A DNA stretch of 64,000 bases from Prinsepia uniflora. Its lineage: Eukaryota > Streptophyta > Magnoliopsida > Rosales > Rosaceae. Shown here piece after piece: positions 12,301 through 22,765 of the stretch (the first letter of the stretch is position 1; the number at the start of each line of letters is the position of its first letter). Position numbers and translations under genes: made by a program. The notes beneath the pieces were generated by a model, which was not told the origin of the DNA, searched no databases, and saw only the letters and a program-made list of their open reading frames with translations. The DNA lies in assembly GCA_032719365.1 (NCBI GenBank), contig CM064866.1:7111781-7175780 (forward strand), in the 5' to 3' direction.

Positions 12301-12603
12301 GCTGAGTTTGGTAATGCTAGCTTGTAACCCAAGAGCGGTCTTTGAGGTGTTGGAACATTGGCCCATCACTAGTGGGTAGGACCATGTGTGGCTATATTCT
12401 GACTCGCCCGATCCAAGCAAAGAGTTCGGCCAGGTGGCTTGGGCGAAGGCTTTAGGGTCACATGGTCCTTAGAGAGGAGGGCATAGCGTGAGGCTGGATT
12501 CACAGAGCAGCGACCACCTCCCGCTCTTGGCAGTGGAAGGATAACGGGTTGGTGCCTCCATGGTCCATCATTGGCCCACTAGGATGCCCCAATTGAACCA
12601 ACA
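12301..12603 (+). ncRNA. 7SL: 7SL RNA gene, copy 16 (altered promoter and 5' domain)
   Basis: The USE is mutated to ATCCCATATCG (12236-12246); the TATA at 12271-12278 is intact; T7 is at 12604-12610; length 303. The start reads GCTGAGTTTGG, and the conserved AAGTGGGGGC is AAGAGCGGTC. GGGTAGGACC is also altered. A changed USE together with Alu-domain changes suggests a weak or dead copy. Confidence 0.8.
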
Positions 12604-13099
12604 TTTTTTTAAATTTTCAATTTGTTGTTGTAATTTTTTTCCCACTTTGGGGTTTGAGATTGACTTGAATAACTTGATCGAATTCATTTGATATGTTCAG
12701 TTGAATAGAATGAAACCTGTACTAAACAGTAAATAAGAAAATGGCTTGGATATTAAATTCGAATTTATGGAAGTGGGTTACAAATAAGAGAATGTAAGTC
12801 ACATATTAGAAATGGAGAATTTGAATAACAATTACACGAGAATATTGGTATTTAACCTTTTTTAATGATATTCCACCAATGTTTGCCAAGTTGATCTAAT
12901 TAGGTTGTATTGTAATATAAATATTACCTGCTTAAAAAAGAATTCAATTTGAAGCTTCCATTTCTAAAATGAATTTAATCCTATCCTCTGCAGTAGAGAG
13001 CGAACAAGAAATTTAAAACATCCATTTCATAATAATCCCACATCGATTAATTGGAATTAAAAATCATGCTTTATAATCTTATAACAGATAACCATAATC

Positions 13100-13401
13100 G
13101 CCGAGCTTGGTAATGCTAACTTGTAACCCAAGTGGGGGCTTTGAGGATTTGGAACATTGGCCCATCACTAGTGGGTCGGACCTTGTGTGGCTATATTCTG
13201 ACTCGCCCGATCCAAGCAAAGAGTTCGGCCAGGTGGCTTGGGCGAATGCTTTAGGGTCACATGGTCCTTAAAGAGGAGGGCATGGCGTGAGGCTGGATTC
13301 ACAGAGCAGCGACACCTCCCGCTCTTGGCAGTGGAAGGACAACGGATTGGTGCCTCCATGGTCTATCATTGGCCCACTAGGATGCCCCAATTGAACCAAC
13401 A
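13100..13401 (+). ncRNA. 7SL: 7SL RNA gene, copy 17
   Basis: USE 13035-13045, TATA 13070-13077, T7 at 13402-13408, length 302. It shares the one-base loss after AGCAGCGA and the TAACTTG, GAGGATTTGG and GGACCTTG variants of copy 7, but keeps GCCGAGC. Confidence 0.85.
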
Positions 13402-13896
13402 TTTTTTTAATTTTTAATTTGTTTTTGTTTTTTTTCCCACTTTGGAGTTTGAGAGGGACTTGAATAACTTTATCGAATTCATTTGATGTGTTCAGTTGAA
13501 TAGAATGAAACCTATACTAAACGGTAAATACGAAAATGGCTTGGATATTCAATTCGAATTTATGGAAGTGGCTTAGAAATAAGAGAATGTAAGTCACATA
13601 TTAGAATTGGAGAAATTTGAAAAACAATTACACGAGAATATTGGTATTTAACCTTTTTAATTATATTCCACCAATGTTTGTAAATTTGATCTAATTAGGT
13701 TGTATTGTAATATTAAAATTACCAGCTTAAAAAAAGAATTCAATTTCAAGCTTCCATTTCTAAAATGAATTTAATCCTATCCTCTGAAGTAGAGAACGAA
13801 CAAGATATTTAAAACATCCATTTCATAATAATCGCACATCGATTAATTGGAAGTAAAAAATCATGCTTTATAATCTTATAACAGATAACCAAAATC

Positions 13897-14199
13897 GCCG
13901 AGCTTGGTAATGCTAGCTTGTAACCCAAGTGGGGGCTTTGAGGTGTTGGATCATTGGCCCTTCACAAGTGGGTCGGACCATGTGTGGCTATATTCTGACT
14001 CGCCCGATCCAAGCAAAGAGTTCGGCCAGGTGGCTTGGGCGAAGGCTATAAGGTCACATGGTCCTTAGAGAGGAGGGCATAGCGTGAGGCTGGATTCACA
14101 GAGAAGCGACCACCTCCCGCTCTTGGCAGTGGAAGGATAACGGGTTGGTGCCTCCATGGTCCATCATTGGCCCACTAGGATGCCCCAATTGAACCAACA
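13897..14199 (+). ncRNA. 7SL: 7SL RNA gene, copy 18 (altered promoter and S-domain core)
   Basis: The USE is mutated to ATCGCACATCG (13831-13841), and the USE-TATA gap is 25 bp instead of 24 because of an extra A. TATA is at 13867-13874; T8 is at 14200-14207; length 303. The S-domain core reads CAGAGAAGCGA, so the conserved AGCAG motif has become AGAAG. Likely non-functional as a 7SL gene. Confidence 0.8.
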
Positions 14200-14692
14200 T
14201 TTTTTTTAATTTTCAATTTGTTGTTGTTTTTTTCCCACATTGGAGTTTGAGAGGGACATGAATAACCTGATCGAATTCATTTGATATGTTCAGTTGAATA
14301 GAATGAAACCTATAGTAAACAATAAATACGAAAATGGCTTGGATATTAAATTCCAATTTATGGAAGTAGGTTAGAAATAAGAGAATGTAAGTCACATATT
14401 AGAAATGGAGAAATTTGAAAAACAATTACACGAGAATATTGGTATTTAACCTTTTTAATGATATTCCACCAATGTTTGCCAAGTTGATCTAATTAGGTTG
14501 TATTGTAATATAAAAATTACCTCCTAAAAAAAGAATTCAATTTGAAGCTTCCATTACTAAAATGAATTTAATCCTATCCCCTGAAGTAGAGAGCAAACAA
14601 GAAATTTAAAAAATCCATTTCATTATAATCCCACATCGATTAAATGGAATTAAAAATCATGCATTATAATCCTATAACAGATATCCATAATC

Positions 14693-14994
14693 TCCGAGCT
14701 TGGTAATGCTAGCTTGTAACCCAGGTGAGGGTTTGAGGTGTTGGAACATTGGCCCATCACTAGTGGGTCGGACCATGTGTGGCTATATTCTGACTCGTCC
14801 GATCCAAGCAAAGAGTTCGGCCAAGAGGCATGGGCGAAGGCTTTAGAGTCACATGGTCCTTAGAGAGGAGGGCATAGCGTGAGGCTGGATTCACAGAGCA
14901 GTGACCACCTCCCACTCTTGGCAGTGGAAGGACAACGAGTTGGTGCCTCCATGGTCCATCATTGGCCCACTAGGATGCCCCAATTGAACCAACA
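14693..14994 (+). ncRNA. 7SL: 7SL RNA gene, copy 19 (altered TATA and start)
   Basis: The USE at 14628-14638 is intact, but the TATA is ATTATAAT (14663-14670) and the expected first G is T (TCCGAGC). T7 is at 14995-15001; length 302. It has CCAGGTGAGGG for CCAAGTGGGGG and GCAGTGACC after the core. Probably weakly expressed or silent. Confidence 0.8.
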
Positions 14995-15490
14995 TTTTTT
15001 TAAATTTTCAATTTGTTGTTGTAATTTTTTTCCCACTTTGGGGTTTGAGAGGGACTTGAATAACTTGATCGAATTCATTTGATATATTCAGTTGAATAGA
15101 ATGAAACCTATACTAAACAGTAAATAAGAAAATGGCTTCGATATTAAATTCGAATTTATGGAAGTGGTTTAGAAATAAGAGAATGTAAGTCACATATTAG
15201 AAATGGAGAAATTTGAAAAACAATTACACGAGAATATTGGTATATAACCTTTTTAATGATATTCCACCAATGTTTGCCAAGGTGATCTAATTAGGTTGTA
15301 TTGTAATATTAAAATTACCTGCTGAAAAAAGAATTAAATTTGAAGCTTCCATTTCTAAAATGAATTTAATCCTATCCTCTGAAGTAGAGAGCGAACAAGA
15401 AATTTAAAACATCTATTTCATAATAATCCCACATCGATTAATTGGAATTAAAAAGCAAGCTTTATAATCTTATAACAGATAACCATAATC

Positions 15491-15793
15491 GCCGAGCTTG
15501 GTAATGCTAGCTTGTAACCCAAGTGGGGGCTTTGAGGTGTTGGAACATTGGCCCATCACTAGTGGGTCGGACCATGTGTGGCTATATTCTGACTCGCCCG
15601 ATCCAAGCAAAGAGTTTGGCCAGGTGGCTTGGGCGAAGGCTTTAGGGTCACTTGGTCCTTAGAGAGGAGGGCATAGCGTGAGGCTGGATTCACAGAGCAG
15701 CGACCACCTCCCGCTCTTGGCAGTGGAAGGACAACGGGTTGGTGCCTCCATGGTCCATCATTGGCCCACTAGGATGCCCCAATTGAACCAACA
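15491..15793 (+). ncRNA. 7SL: 7SL RNA gene, copy 20 (duplicate of copy 15)
   Basis: USE 15426-15436, TATA 15461-15468, T7 at 15794-15800, length 303. It matches copy 15, 3,989 bp upstream, with no gene difference that I noticed. Confidence 0.9.
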
Positions 15794-16289
15794 TTTTTTT
15801 AAATTTTCAATTTGTTATTGTAATTTTTTTCCCACTTTGGGGTTTGAGAGGGACTTGAATAACTTGATCGAATTCATTTGATATATTCAGTTGAATAGAA
15901 TGAAACCTATACTAAACAGTAAATAAGAAAATGACTTCGATATTAAATTCGAATTTATGGAAGTGGTTTAGAAATAAGAGAATGTAAGTCACATATTAGA
16001 AATGGAGAAATTTGAAAAACAATTACACGAGAATATTGGTATATAACCTTTTTAATGATATTCCACCTATGTTTGCCAAGTTGATCTAATTAGGTTGTAT
16101 TGTAATATTAAAATTACCTGCTGAAAAAAGAATTAAATTTGAAGCTTCCATTTCTAAAATGAATTTAATCCTATCCTCTGAAGTAGAGAGCGAACAAGAA
16201 ATTTAAAACATCTATTTCATAATAATCCCATATCGATTAATTGGAATTAAAAAGCATGCTTTATAATCTTATTACAGATAACCATAATC

Positions 16290-16592
16290 GCTGAGTTTGG
16301 TAATGCTAGCTTGTAACCCAAGAGCGGTCTTTGAGGTGTTGGAACATTGGCCCATCACTAGTGGGTAGGACCATGTGTGGCTATATTCTGACTCGCCCGA
16401 TCCAAGCAAAGAGTTCGGCCAGGTGGCTTGGGCGAAGGCTTTAGGGTCACATGGTCCTTAGAGAGGAGGGCATAGCGTGAGGCTGGATTCACAGAGCAGC
16501 GACCACCTCCCGCTCTTGGCAGTGGAAGGATAACGGGTTGGTGCCTCCATGGTCCATCATTGGCCCACTAGGATGCCCCAATTGAACCAACA
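16290..16592 (+). ncRNA. 7SL: 7SL RNA gene, copy 21 (duplicate of defective copy 16)
   Basis: It carries the same mutated USE ATCCCATATCG (16225-16235), GCTGAGTTTGG start and AAGAGCGGTC as copy 16. TATA 16260-16267; T7 at 16593-16599; length 303. The defects were inherited through block duplication. Confidence 0.8.
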
Positions 16593-17087
16593 TTTTTTTA
16601 AATTTTCAATTTGTTGTTGTAATTTTTTTCCCACTTTGGGGTTTGAGATTGACTTGAATAACTTGATCGAATTCATTTGATATGTTCAGTTGAATAGAAT
16701 GAAACCTGTACTAAACAGTAAATAAGAAAATGGCTTGGATATTAAATTCGAATTTATGGAAGTGGGTTACAAATAAGAGAATGTAAGTCACATATTAGAA
16801 ATGGAGAATTTGAATAACAATTACACGAGAATATTGGTATTTAACCTTTTTAATGATATTCCACCAATGTTTGCCAAGTTGATCTAATTAGGTTGTATTG
16901 TAATATAAATATTACCTGCTTAAAAAAGAATTCAATTTGAAGCTTCCATTTCTAAAATGAATTTAATCCTATCCTCTGCAGTAGAGAGCGAACAAGAAAT
17001 TTAAAACATCCATTTCATAATAATCCCACATCGATTAATTGGAATTAAAAATCATGCTTTATAATCTTATAACAGATAACCATAATC

Positions 17088-17389
17088 GCCGAGCTTGGTA
17101 ATGCTAACTTGTAACCCAAGTGGGGGCTTTGAGGATTTGGAACATTGGCCCATCACTAGTGGGTCGGACCTTGTGTGGCTATATTCTGACTCGCCCGATC
17201 CAAGCAAAGAGTTCGGCCAGGTGGCTTGGGCGAATGCTTTAGGGTCACATGGTCCTTAAAGAGGAGGGCATGGCGTGAGGCTGGATTCACAGAGCAGCGA
17301 CACCTCCCGCTCTTGGCAGTGGAAGGACAACGGATTGGTGCCTCCATGGTCTATCATTGGCCCACTAGGATGCCCCAATTGAACCAACA
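17088..17389 (+). ncRNA. 7SL: 7SL RNA gene, copy 22 (duplicate of copy 17)
   Basis: USE 17023-17033, TATA 17058-17065, T7 at 17390-17396, length 302. All copy 17 marker variants are present. The offset to copy 17 is 3,988 bp, one less than for copies 15/20 because of a T-run indel in the spacer near 12860. Confidence 0.85.
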
Positions 17390-17884
17390 TTTTTTTAATT
17401 TTTAATTTGTTTTTGTTTTTTTTCCCACTTTGGAGTTTGAGAGGGACTTGAATAACTTTATCGAATTCATTTGATGTGTTCAGTTGAATAGAATGAAACC
17501 TATACTAAACGGTAAATACGAAAATGGCTTGGATATTCAATTCGAATTTATGGAAGTGGCTTAGAAATAAGAGAATGTAAGTCACATATTAGAATTGGAG
17601 AAATTTGAAAAACAATTACACGAGAATATTGGTATTTAACCTTTTTAATTATATTCCACCAATGTTTGTAAATTTGATCTAATTAGGTTGTATTGTAATA
17701 TTAAAATTACCAGCTTAAAAAAAGAATTCAATTTCAAGCTTCCATTTCTAAAATGAATTTAATCCTATCCTCTGAAGTAGAGAACGAACAAGATATTTAA
17801 AACATCCATTTCATAATAATCGCACATCGATTAATTGGAAGTAAAAAATCATGCTTTATAATCTTATAACAGATAACCAAAATC

Positions 17885-18187
17885 GCCGAGCTTGGTAATG
17901 CTAGCTTGTAACCCAAGTGGGGGCTTTGAGGTGTTGGATCATTGGCCCTTCACAAGTGGGTCGGACCATGTGTGGCTATATTCTGACTCGCCCGATCCAA
18001 GCAAAGAGTTCGGCCAGGTGGCTTGGGCGAAGGCTATAAGGTCACATGGTCCTTAGAGAGGAGGGCATAGCGTGAGGCTGGATTCACAGAGAAGCGACCA
18101 CCTCCCGCTCTTGGCAGTGGAAGGATAACGGGTTGGTGCCTCCATGGTCCATCATTGGCCCACTAGGATGCCCCAATTGAACCAACA
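17885..18187 (+). ncRNA. 7SL: 7SL RNA gene, copy 23 (duplicate of defective copy 18)
   Basis: It has the same ATCGCACATCG USE (17819-17829), 25-bp gap, TATA 17855-17862 and AGAGAAGCG core change as copy 18. T8 at 18188-18195; length 303. Confidence 0.8.
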
Positions 18188-18680
18188 TTTTTTTTAATTT
18201 TCAATTTGTTGTTGTTTTTTTCCCACATTGGAGTTTGAGAGGGACATGAATAACCTGATCGAATTCATTTGATATGTTCAGTTGAATAGAATGAAACCTA
18301 TAGTAAACAATAAATACGAAAATGGCTTGGATATTAAATTCCAATTTATGGAAGTAGGTTAGAAATAAGAGAATGTAAGTCACATATTAGAAATGGAGAA
18401 ATTTGAAAAACAATTACACGAGAATATTGGTATTTAACCTTTTTAATGATATTCCACCAATGTTTGCCAAGTTGATCTAATTAGGTTGTATTGTAATATA
18501 AAAATTACCTCCTAAAAAAAGAATTCAATTTGAAGCTTCCATTACTAAAATGAATTTAATCCTATCCCCTGAAGTAGAGAGCAAACAAGAAATTTAAAAA
18601 ATCCATTTCATTATAATCCCACATCGATTAAATGGAATTAAAAATCATGCATTATAATCCTATAACAGATATCCATAATC

Positions 18681-18982
18681 TCCGAGCTTGGTAATGCTAG
18701 CTTGTAACCCAGGTGAGGGTTTGAGGTGTTGGAACATTGGCCCATCACTAGTGGGTCGGACCATGTGTGGCTATATTCTGACTCGTCCGATCCAAGCAAA
18801 GAGTTCGGCCAAGAGGCATGGGCGAAGGCTTTAGAGTCACATGGTCCTTAGAGAGGAGGGCATAGCGTGAGGCTGGATTCACAGAGCAGTGACCACCTCC
18901 CACTCTTGGCAGTGGAAGGACAACGAGTTGGTGCCTCCATGGTCCATCATTGGCCCACTAGGATGCCCCAATTGAACCAACA
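18681..18982 (+). ncRNA. 7SL: 7SL RNA gene, copy 24 (duplicate of copy 19)
   Basis: USE 18616-18626 intact, TATA altered to ATTATAAT (18651-18658), first base T, T7 at 18983-18989, length 302. It repeats all copy 19 defects. Similarity to copy 19 ends shortly downstream, near 19045. Confidence 0.8.
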
Positions 18983-19478
18983 TTTTTTTAAATTTTCAAT
19001 TTGTTGTTGTAATTTTTTTCCCACTTTGGGGTTTGAGAGGGACTTGAAGAACTTGATCGAATTCATTTGATATGTTCAGTTGAATAGAATGAAACCTATA
19101 CTAAACAGTAAATAAGAAAATGGCTTGGATATTAAATTCGAATTTATGGAAGTGGTTTAGAAATACGAGAATGTAAGTCACATATTAGAAATGGAGAAAT
19201 TTGAAAAACAATTACACGAGAATATTGGTATTTAACCTTTTTAATGATATTCCACCAATGTTTGCCAAGTTGATCTAATTAGGTTGTATTGTAATATAAA
19301 AATTACCTACTTAAAAAAGAATTCGATTTGAAGCTTCCATTTCTAAAATGAATTTAATCCTATCCTCTGCAGTAGAGAGCGAACAAGAAATTTAAAACAT
19401 CTATTTCATAATAATCCCACATCGATTAATTGGAATTAAAAATCATGCTTTATAATCTTCTAACAGATAACCATAATC

Positions 19479-19781
19479 GCCGAGCTTGGTAATGCTAGCT
19501 TGTAACCCAAGTGGGGGCTTTGAGGTGTTGGAACATTGGCCCATCACAAGTGGGTCGGACCATGTGTGGCTATATTCTGACTCGCCCGATCCAAGCAAAG
19601 AGTTCGGCCAGGTGGCTTGGGCGAAGGCTTTAGGGTCACATGGTCCTTAGAGAGGAGGGCATAGCGTGAGGTTGGATTCACAGAGCAGCGACCACCTCCC
19701 GCTCTTGGCAGTGGAAGGACAACGGGTTGGTGCCTCCATGGTCCATCATTGGCCCACTAGGATGCCCCAATTGAACCAACA
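19479..19781 (+). ncRNA. 7SL: 7SL RNA gene, copy 25
   Basis: USE 19414-19424, TATA 19449-19456, T7 at 19782-19788, length 303. It is close to the array consensus apart from ATCACAAGTGGG and GAGGTTGG. The promoter and the CAGAGCAGCGACC core are intact, so this is one of the best candidates for a functional gene. Confidence 0.9.
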
Positions 19782-20273
19782 TTTTTTTAAATTTTCAATT
19801 TGTTGTTTTTTTTTCCCACTTTGGAGTTTGAGAGGGACATGAATAACTTGATCGAATTCATTTGATATGTTCAGTTGAATAGAATGAAACCTATACTAAA
19901 AAGTAAATAAGAAAATGGCTTGGATATTAAATTCTAATTTATGGAAGTGGGTTAGAAATAAGAGAACGTAAGTCACATATTAGAAATGGAGAAATTTGAC
20001 AAACAATTACACGAGAATATTGGTATTTAACCTTTTTAATGATATTCCACCAATGTTTGCCAAGTTGATCTAATTAGGTTGTATTGTAAAATAAAAATTA
20101 CCTGCTGAAAAAAGAATTCAATTTGAAGCTTCCATTTCTAAAATGAATTTAATCCTATCCTCTGAAGTAGAGAGCGAACAAGAAATTTAAAACATCCATT
20201 TCATAATAATCCCACATCGATTAATTGGAATTAAAAATCATGCTTTATAATCTTATAACAGATAACCATAATC

Positions 20274-20575
20274 GCCGAGCTTGGTAATGCTAACTTGTAA
20301 TCCAAGTGGGGGCTTTGAGGTGTTGGAACATTGGCCCATCACTAGTGGGTCGGACCATCTGTGGTTATATTCTGACTCGCCCGATCCAAGCAAAGAGTTC
20401 GGCCAGGTGGCTTGGGCGAAGGCTTTAAGGTCACATGGTCCTTAGAGAGGAGGGCATAGCGTGAGGCTGGATTCACGAGCAGCGACCACCTCCCGCTCTT
20501 GGCAGTGGAAGGAAAACAGGTTGGTGCCTCCATGGTCCATTATTGGCCCACTAGGATGCCCCAATTGAACCAACA
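20274..20575 (+). ncRNA. 7SL: 7SL RNA gene, copy 26
   Basis: USE 20209-20219, TATA 20244-20251, T8 at 20576-20583, length 302. One base is missing beside the core (TTCACGAGCAG for TTCACAGAGCAG). The Alu motif is TGTAATCC. GGACCATCTGTGG and GGAAAACAGG are private variants. Promoter intact, RNA doubtful. Confidence 0.83.
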
Positions 20576-21065
20576 TTTTTTTTAATTTTCAATTGTTGTT
20601 TTTTTTCCCACTTTGGAGTTTGAGAGGGACATGAATAACTTGATCGAATTCATTTGATATGTTGAGTTGAATAGAATGAAACCTATACTAAAAAGTAAAT
20701 AAGAAAATGGCTTGGATATTAAATTCGAATTTATGGAAGTAGGTTACAAATAAGAGAATGTAAGTCACATATTAGAAATGGAGAAATTTGACAAACAATT
20801 ACACGAGGATATTGGTATTTAACCTTTTTAATGATATTCCACCTACGTTCCCCAAGTTGATCTCATTATGTTGTATTGTAATATTAAAAACACTTGCTTA
20901 AAAAAGAATTCAATTTGACGCTTGCATTTCTAAAATGAATTTAATCCTATCCCCTGAAGTAGAGAGAGAACAAGAAATTTAAAACATCCATTTCAAAATA
21001 ATCCCACATTGATTAATTGGAATTAAAAATCATGCTTTATAATCCTATAACAGATAACCATAATC

Positions 21066-21368
21066 GCCGAGCTTGATAATGCTAGCTTGTAACCCAAGTG
21101 GGGGCTTTGAGGTGTTGGAACATTGGCCTATCACTAGTGGGCCGGACCATGTGTGGCTATATTCTGACTCGCCCGATCCAAGCAAAGAGTTCGGCCAGGT
21201 GGCTTGGGCGAAGGCTTTAGGGTCACATGGTCCTTAGAGAGGAGGGCATAGTGTGAGGCTGGATTCAGAGTGCAGCGACTACCTCCCGCTCTTGGCAGTG
21301 GAAGGACAAGAGGTTGGTGCCTCCGTGGTCCATCATTGGCCCACTTAGATACCCCAATTTAACCAACA
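21066..21368 (+). ncRNA. 7SL: 7SL RNA gene, copy 27 (diverged array edge)
   Basis: The USE is mutated to ATCCCACATTG (21001-21011); TATA 21036-21043; T8 at 21369-21376; length 303. Several private changes are present: GCTTGATAAT, CAGAGTGCAGCGACTACC, GACAAGAGG and CACTTAGATACCCC. It lies at the start of the diverged flank and is probably not functional. Confidence 0.78.
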
Positions 21369-21394
21369 TTTTTTTTCTTCAATTTGTTGTTGTT

Positions 21395-21416
21395 CCCCCC
21401 ACCCCCCCCCCCCCCC
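21395..21416 (+). repeat. Poly-C tract
   Basis: Six C, one A, then fifteen C, just downstream of 7SL copy 27 where other units have the T-rich second run and CCCAC. It is probably a slippage expansion of that CCCAC segment. Its length may be affected by sequencing error. Confidence 0.85.
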
Positions 21417-21609
21417 ATTTTGGAGTTTTAGAGGTTCATGAATAACTTATTCGAGTTCATTTTTTATTAGTATCAATTTTGAGAATTCAGATTTCCCGCG
21501 ACATTTTAAAGAGGAATACCACTTAATCTAAGACTCTCATGTAGTACAAATACATGTAATAAAATTCGATTTATATGTTCAGTTGAATAGAATGGCACAT
21601 ATACTAAAC

Positions 21610-22084
21610 TATTGTTCAAAACGGCACCTGCCTAGGCACTCGAATATGAGAAACCGCCCAGCATAATGGCTGAGCGCCTAGGTGGATTTGCGTGTACATC
21701 CTTATATATATATTTAGTTATATAAGTTCTTATATATATATATATATATAGATTTAGTCATATAAGTTATTTTTTTTATTAAATACTTAGTTAATAATAC
21801 AAGTATTAATTAAAACAAAGATAATAAATTAAAACATATAGAATATTGTATAATAAAATTTATATAAAAAAAAAACTTACATTTTCAACATCTATGATTC
21901 CCAACTAAATTTATTTGTCTAAATAATTAATTTTTATTTTGAAATTATTTCATAGTATTCATTATATTATTAGTTCGTTGAGTTTTGCCTTTAAAAACTA
22001 AAGCGCATAGGACGCCGCCAAACCGCCTAGGAGCTAAGCTCCTACCGATCACCCTAGGATCGCCTAGCGCCGTTTTGAACCTTG
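21610..22084. mobile_element. hAT-like MITE (475 bp) with 8-bp target duplication
   Basis: The element interrupts the 7SL spacer. The left end reads TATTGTTCAAAACGGC and the right end, reverse-complemented, CAAGGTTCAAAACGGC, so 12 bp (GTTCAAAACGGC) are shared near both ends. Both flanks carry TACTAAAC (21602-21609 and 22085-22092), an 8-bp target duplication typical of hAT elements. Inside are CCTAGG-rich subterminal stretches and an AT-rich middle with TA runs, and no coding capacity. The family is inferred from the end sequences and duplication length. Confidence 0.8.
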
Positions 22085-22463
22085 TACTAAACAGTAAATA
22101 AGAAAATGGCTTGGATTTCAAATTCGAAATTATGGAAGTGGGTTAAAAATATGAGAATGTAAGTCACATATTAGATATGGATAAATTTGAAAAACAATTA
22201 CACGAGAATAGTGGTATTTAACTCTTTTAATGATATTCCAAAAATGTTGTCAAGTTGATCTCATTAGGTTGTATTCTAATATTACAATTGCTTACTTAAT
22301 AAAGAATTCATTTTGAAGCTTCCATTTCGAAAAAGAATTTAATCCCATCCTCTGAAGTGGGGAGAGACCAAGGAATTTGAAACTTCCAGTTCATAATAAT
22401 CCCACATCGATTAATTAGAATTAAAAATTGTGCTTTATAATCTGATAATAGATAATCATAATC

Positions 22464-22765
22464 GCCGAGCATGGTAATGCTAGCTTGTAAGCCCAAGTGG
22501 GAACTTTCAGGTATTGGAACATTGGCCCAACATCAGTGGGTCGGACCATGTGTAGTTATATTCTGACTCGCCCGATCCAAGCAAAGAGTTTTGCCATATG
22601 GCTGGGGTGAACGCTTTAGAGTCACATGGCCCTTAGAGGGTAGGGCATAGCGTGAGGCTGGATTCACAGAGCAGCGACTACCTCCTGCCCTTGGAAGTGG
22701 AAGGACAACGGGTTGGTGCCTTAATGGTCTATCATTGGTCCACTGGGAGGCCCCAATCGAACCAA
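22464..22765 (+). ncRNA. 7SL: 7SL RNA gene, copy 28 (diverged, promoter intact)
   Basis: USE ATCCCACATCG (22399-22409) and TATA (22434-22441) are both perfect, with a T10 run at 22766-22775 and length 302. The RNA is diverged: AAGCCCAAGTGGGAACTTTCAGG in the Alu region and TTTTGCCATATGGCTGGGG in the stem, but the CACAGAGCAGCGACTACC core is kept. A well-preserved promoter on a diverged RNA makes its status uncertain. Confidence 0.78.

Larger units (their letters stand above)
1..13500 (+). repeat. Mosaic ~8-kb duplication (units 1-7 related to units 11-17)
   Basis: Units 1-2 match 11-12 (offset 7,974), unit 4 and the first half of 5 match 13-14 (offset about 7,175), and the 3' half of 6 plus 7 match 16-17 (offset about 7,977). 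Unit 3 is an extra copy of unit 2, and a unit is gained on the other side. Shared rare variants (AAGCAAGC, GGTCCCTCC, GAGATTGACTTG) follow the same order. Confidence 0.85.
10957..19048 (+). repeat. Five-unit higher-order duplication (copies 15-19 = 20-24)
   Basis: Two adjacent blocks of about 3,988 bp carry copies 15-19 and 20-24 in the same order with the same private mutations (defective USE, AGAAG core, altered TATA). Gene starts are offset by 3,989 bp for the first two pairs and 3,988 bp for the other three. Similarity ends near 10957 on the left and near 19045 on the right, where GACTTGAATAAC becomes GACTTGAAGAAC. Confidence 0.92.
1..21609 (+). repeat. Tandem array of ~798-bp units, each with one 7SL RNA gene
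   Basis: Twenty-seven head-to-tail units are visible, beginning with TTATGGAAGTGG near 3, 798, 1597, 2396, 3194, 3990, 4789, 5583, 6378, 7178, 7978, 8771, 9570, 10368, 11166, 11965, 12766, 13560, 14357, 15156, 15955, 16755, 17548, 18345, 19145, 19939 and 20730. The first unit is cut by the window edge, so the array probably extends further left. Each unit is an AT-rich ~495-bp spacer that includes the promoter, followed by a ~303-bp transcribed region with higher GC. Variation is mostly single-base. The last unit, after copy 27, is diverged and carries extra spacer sequence. No protein gene lies in the array: short recurring frames of 60-67 codons fall inside the RNA gene and change with its indels. 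Confidence 0.95.

Noticed and set aside
524..19070. Recurring small open frames of 66-67 codons (MRLDSQSSDHL...) in most array units, and 60-126-codon frames on the minus strand
   Set aside because: They lie inside the 7SL transcribed region and its T-run. They break or shift wherever the RNA has an indel, and the unit has a Pol III promoter and terminator, not a protein-gene layout.
1..21609. The array as a 5S rDNA array or a non-coding centromeric satellite
   Set aside because: No 5S internal control region or 5S sequence is present. Each unit instead has a USE and TATA box and a ~303-nt 7SL-like RNA. A satellite would not be expected to keep promoter spacing.
1..21609. CRISPR-like or prophage-type repeat
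   Set aside because: The units are ~800 bp and near-identical throughout, in plant nuclear DNA, with no short repeat-spacer pattern.
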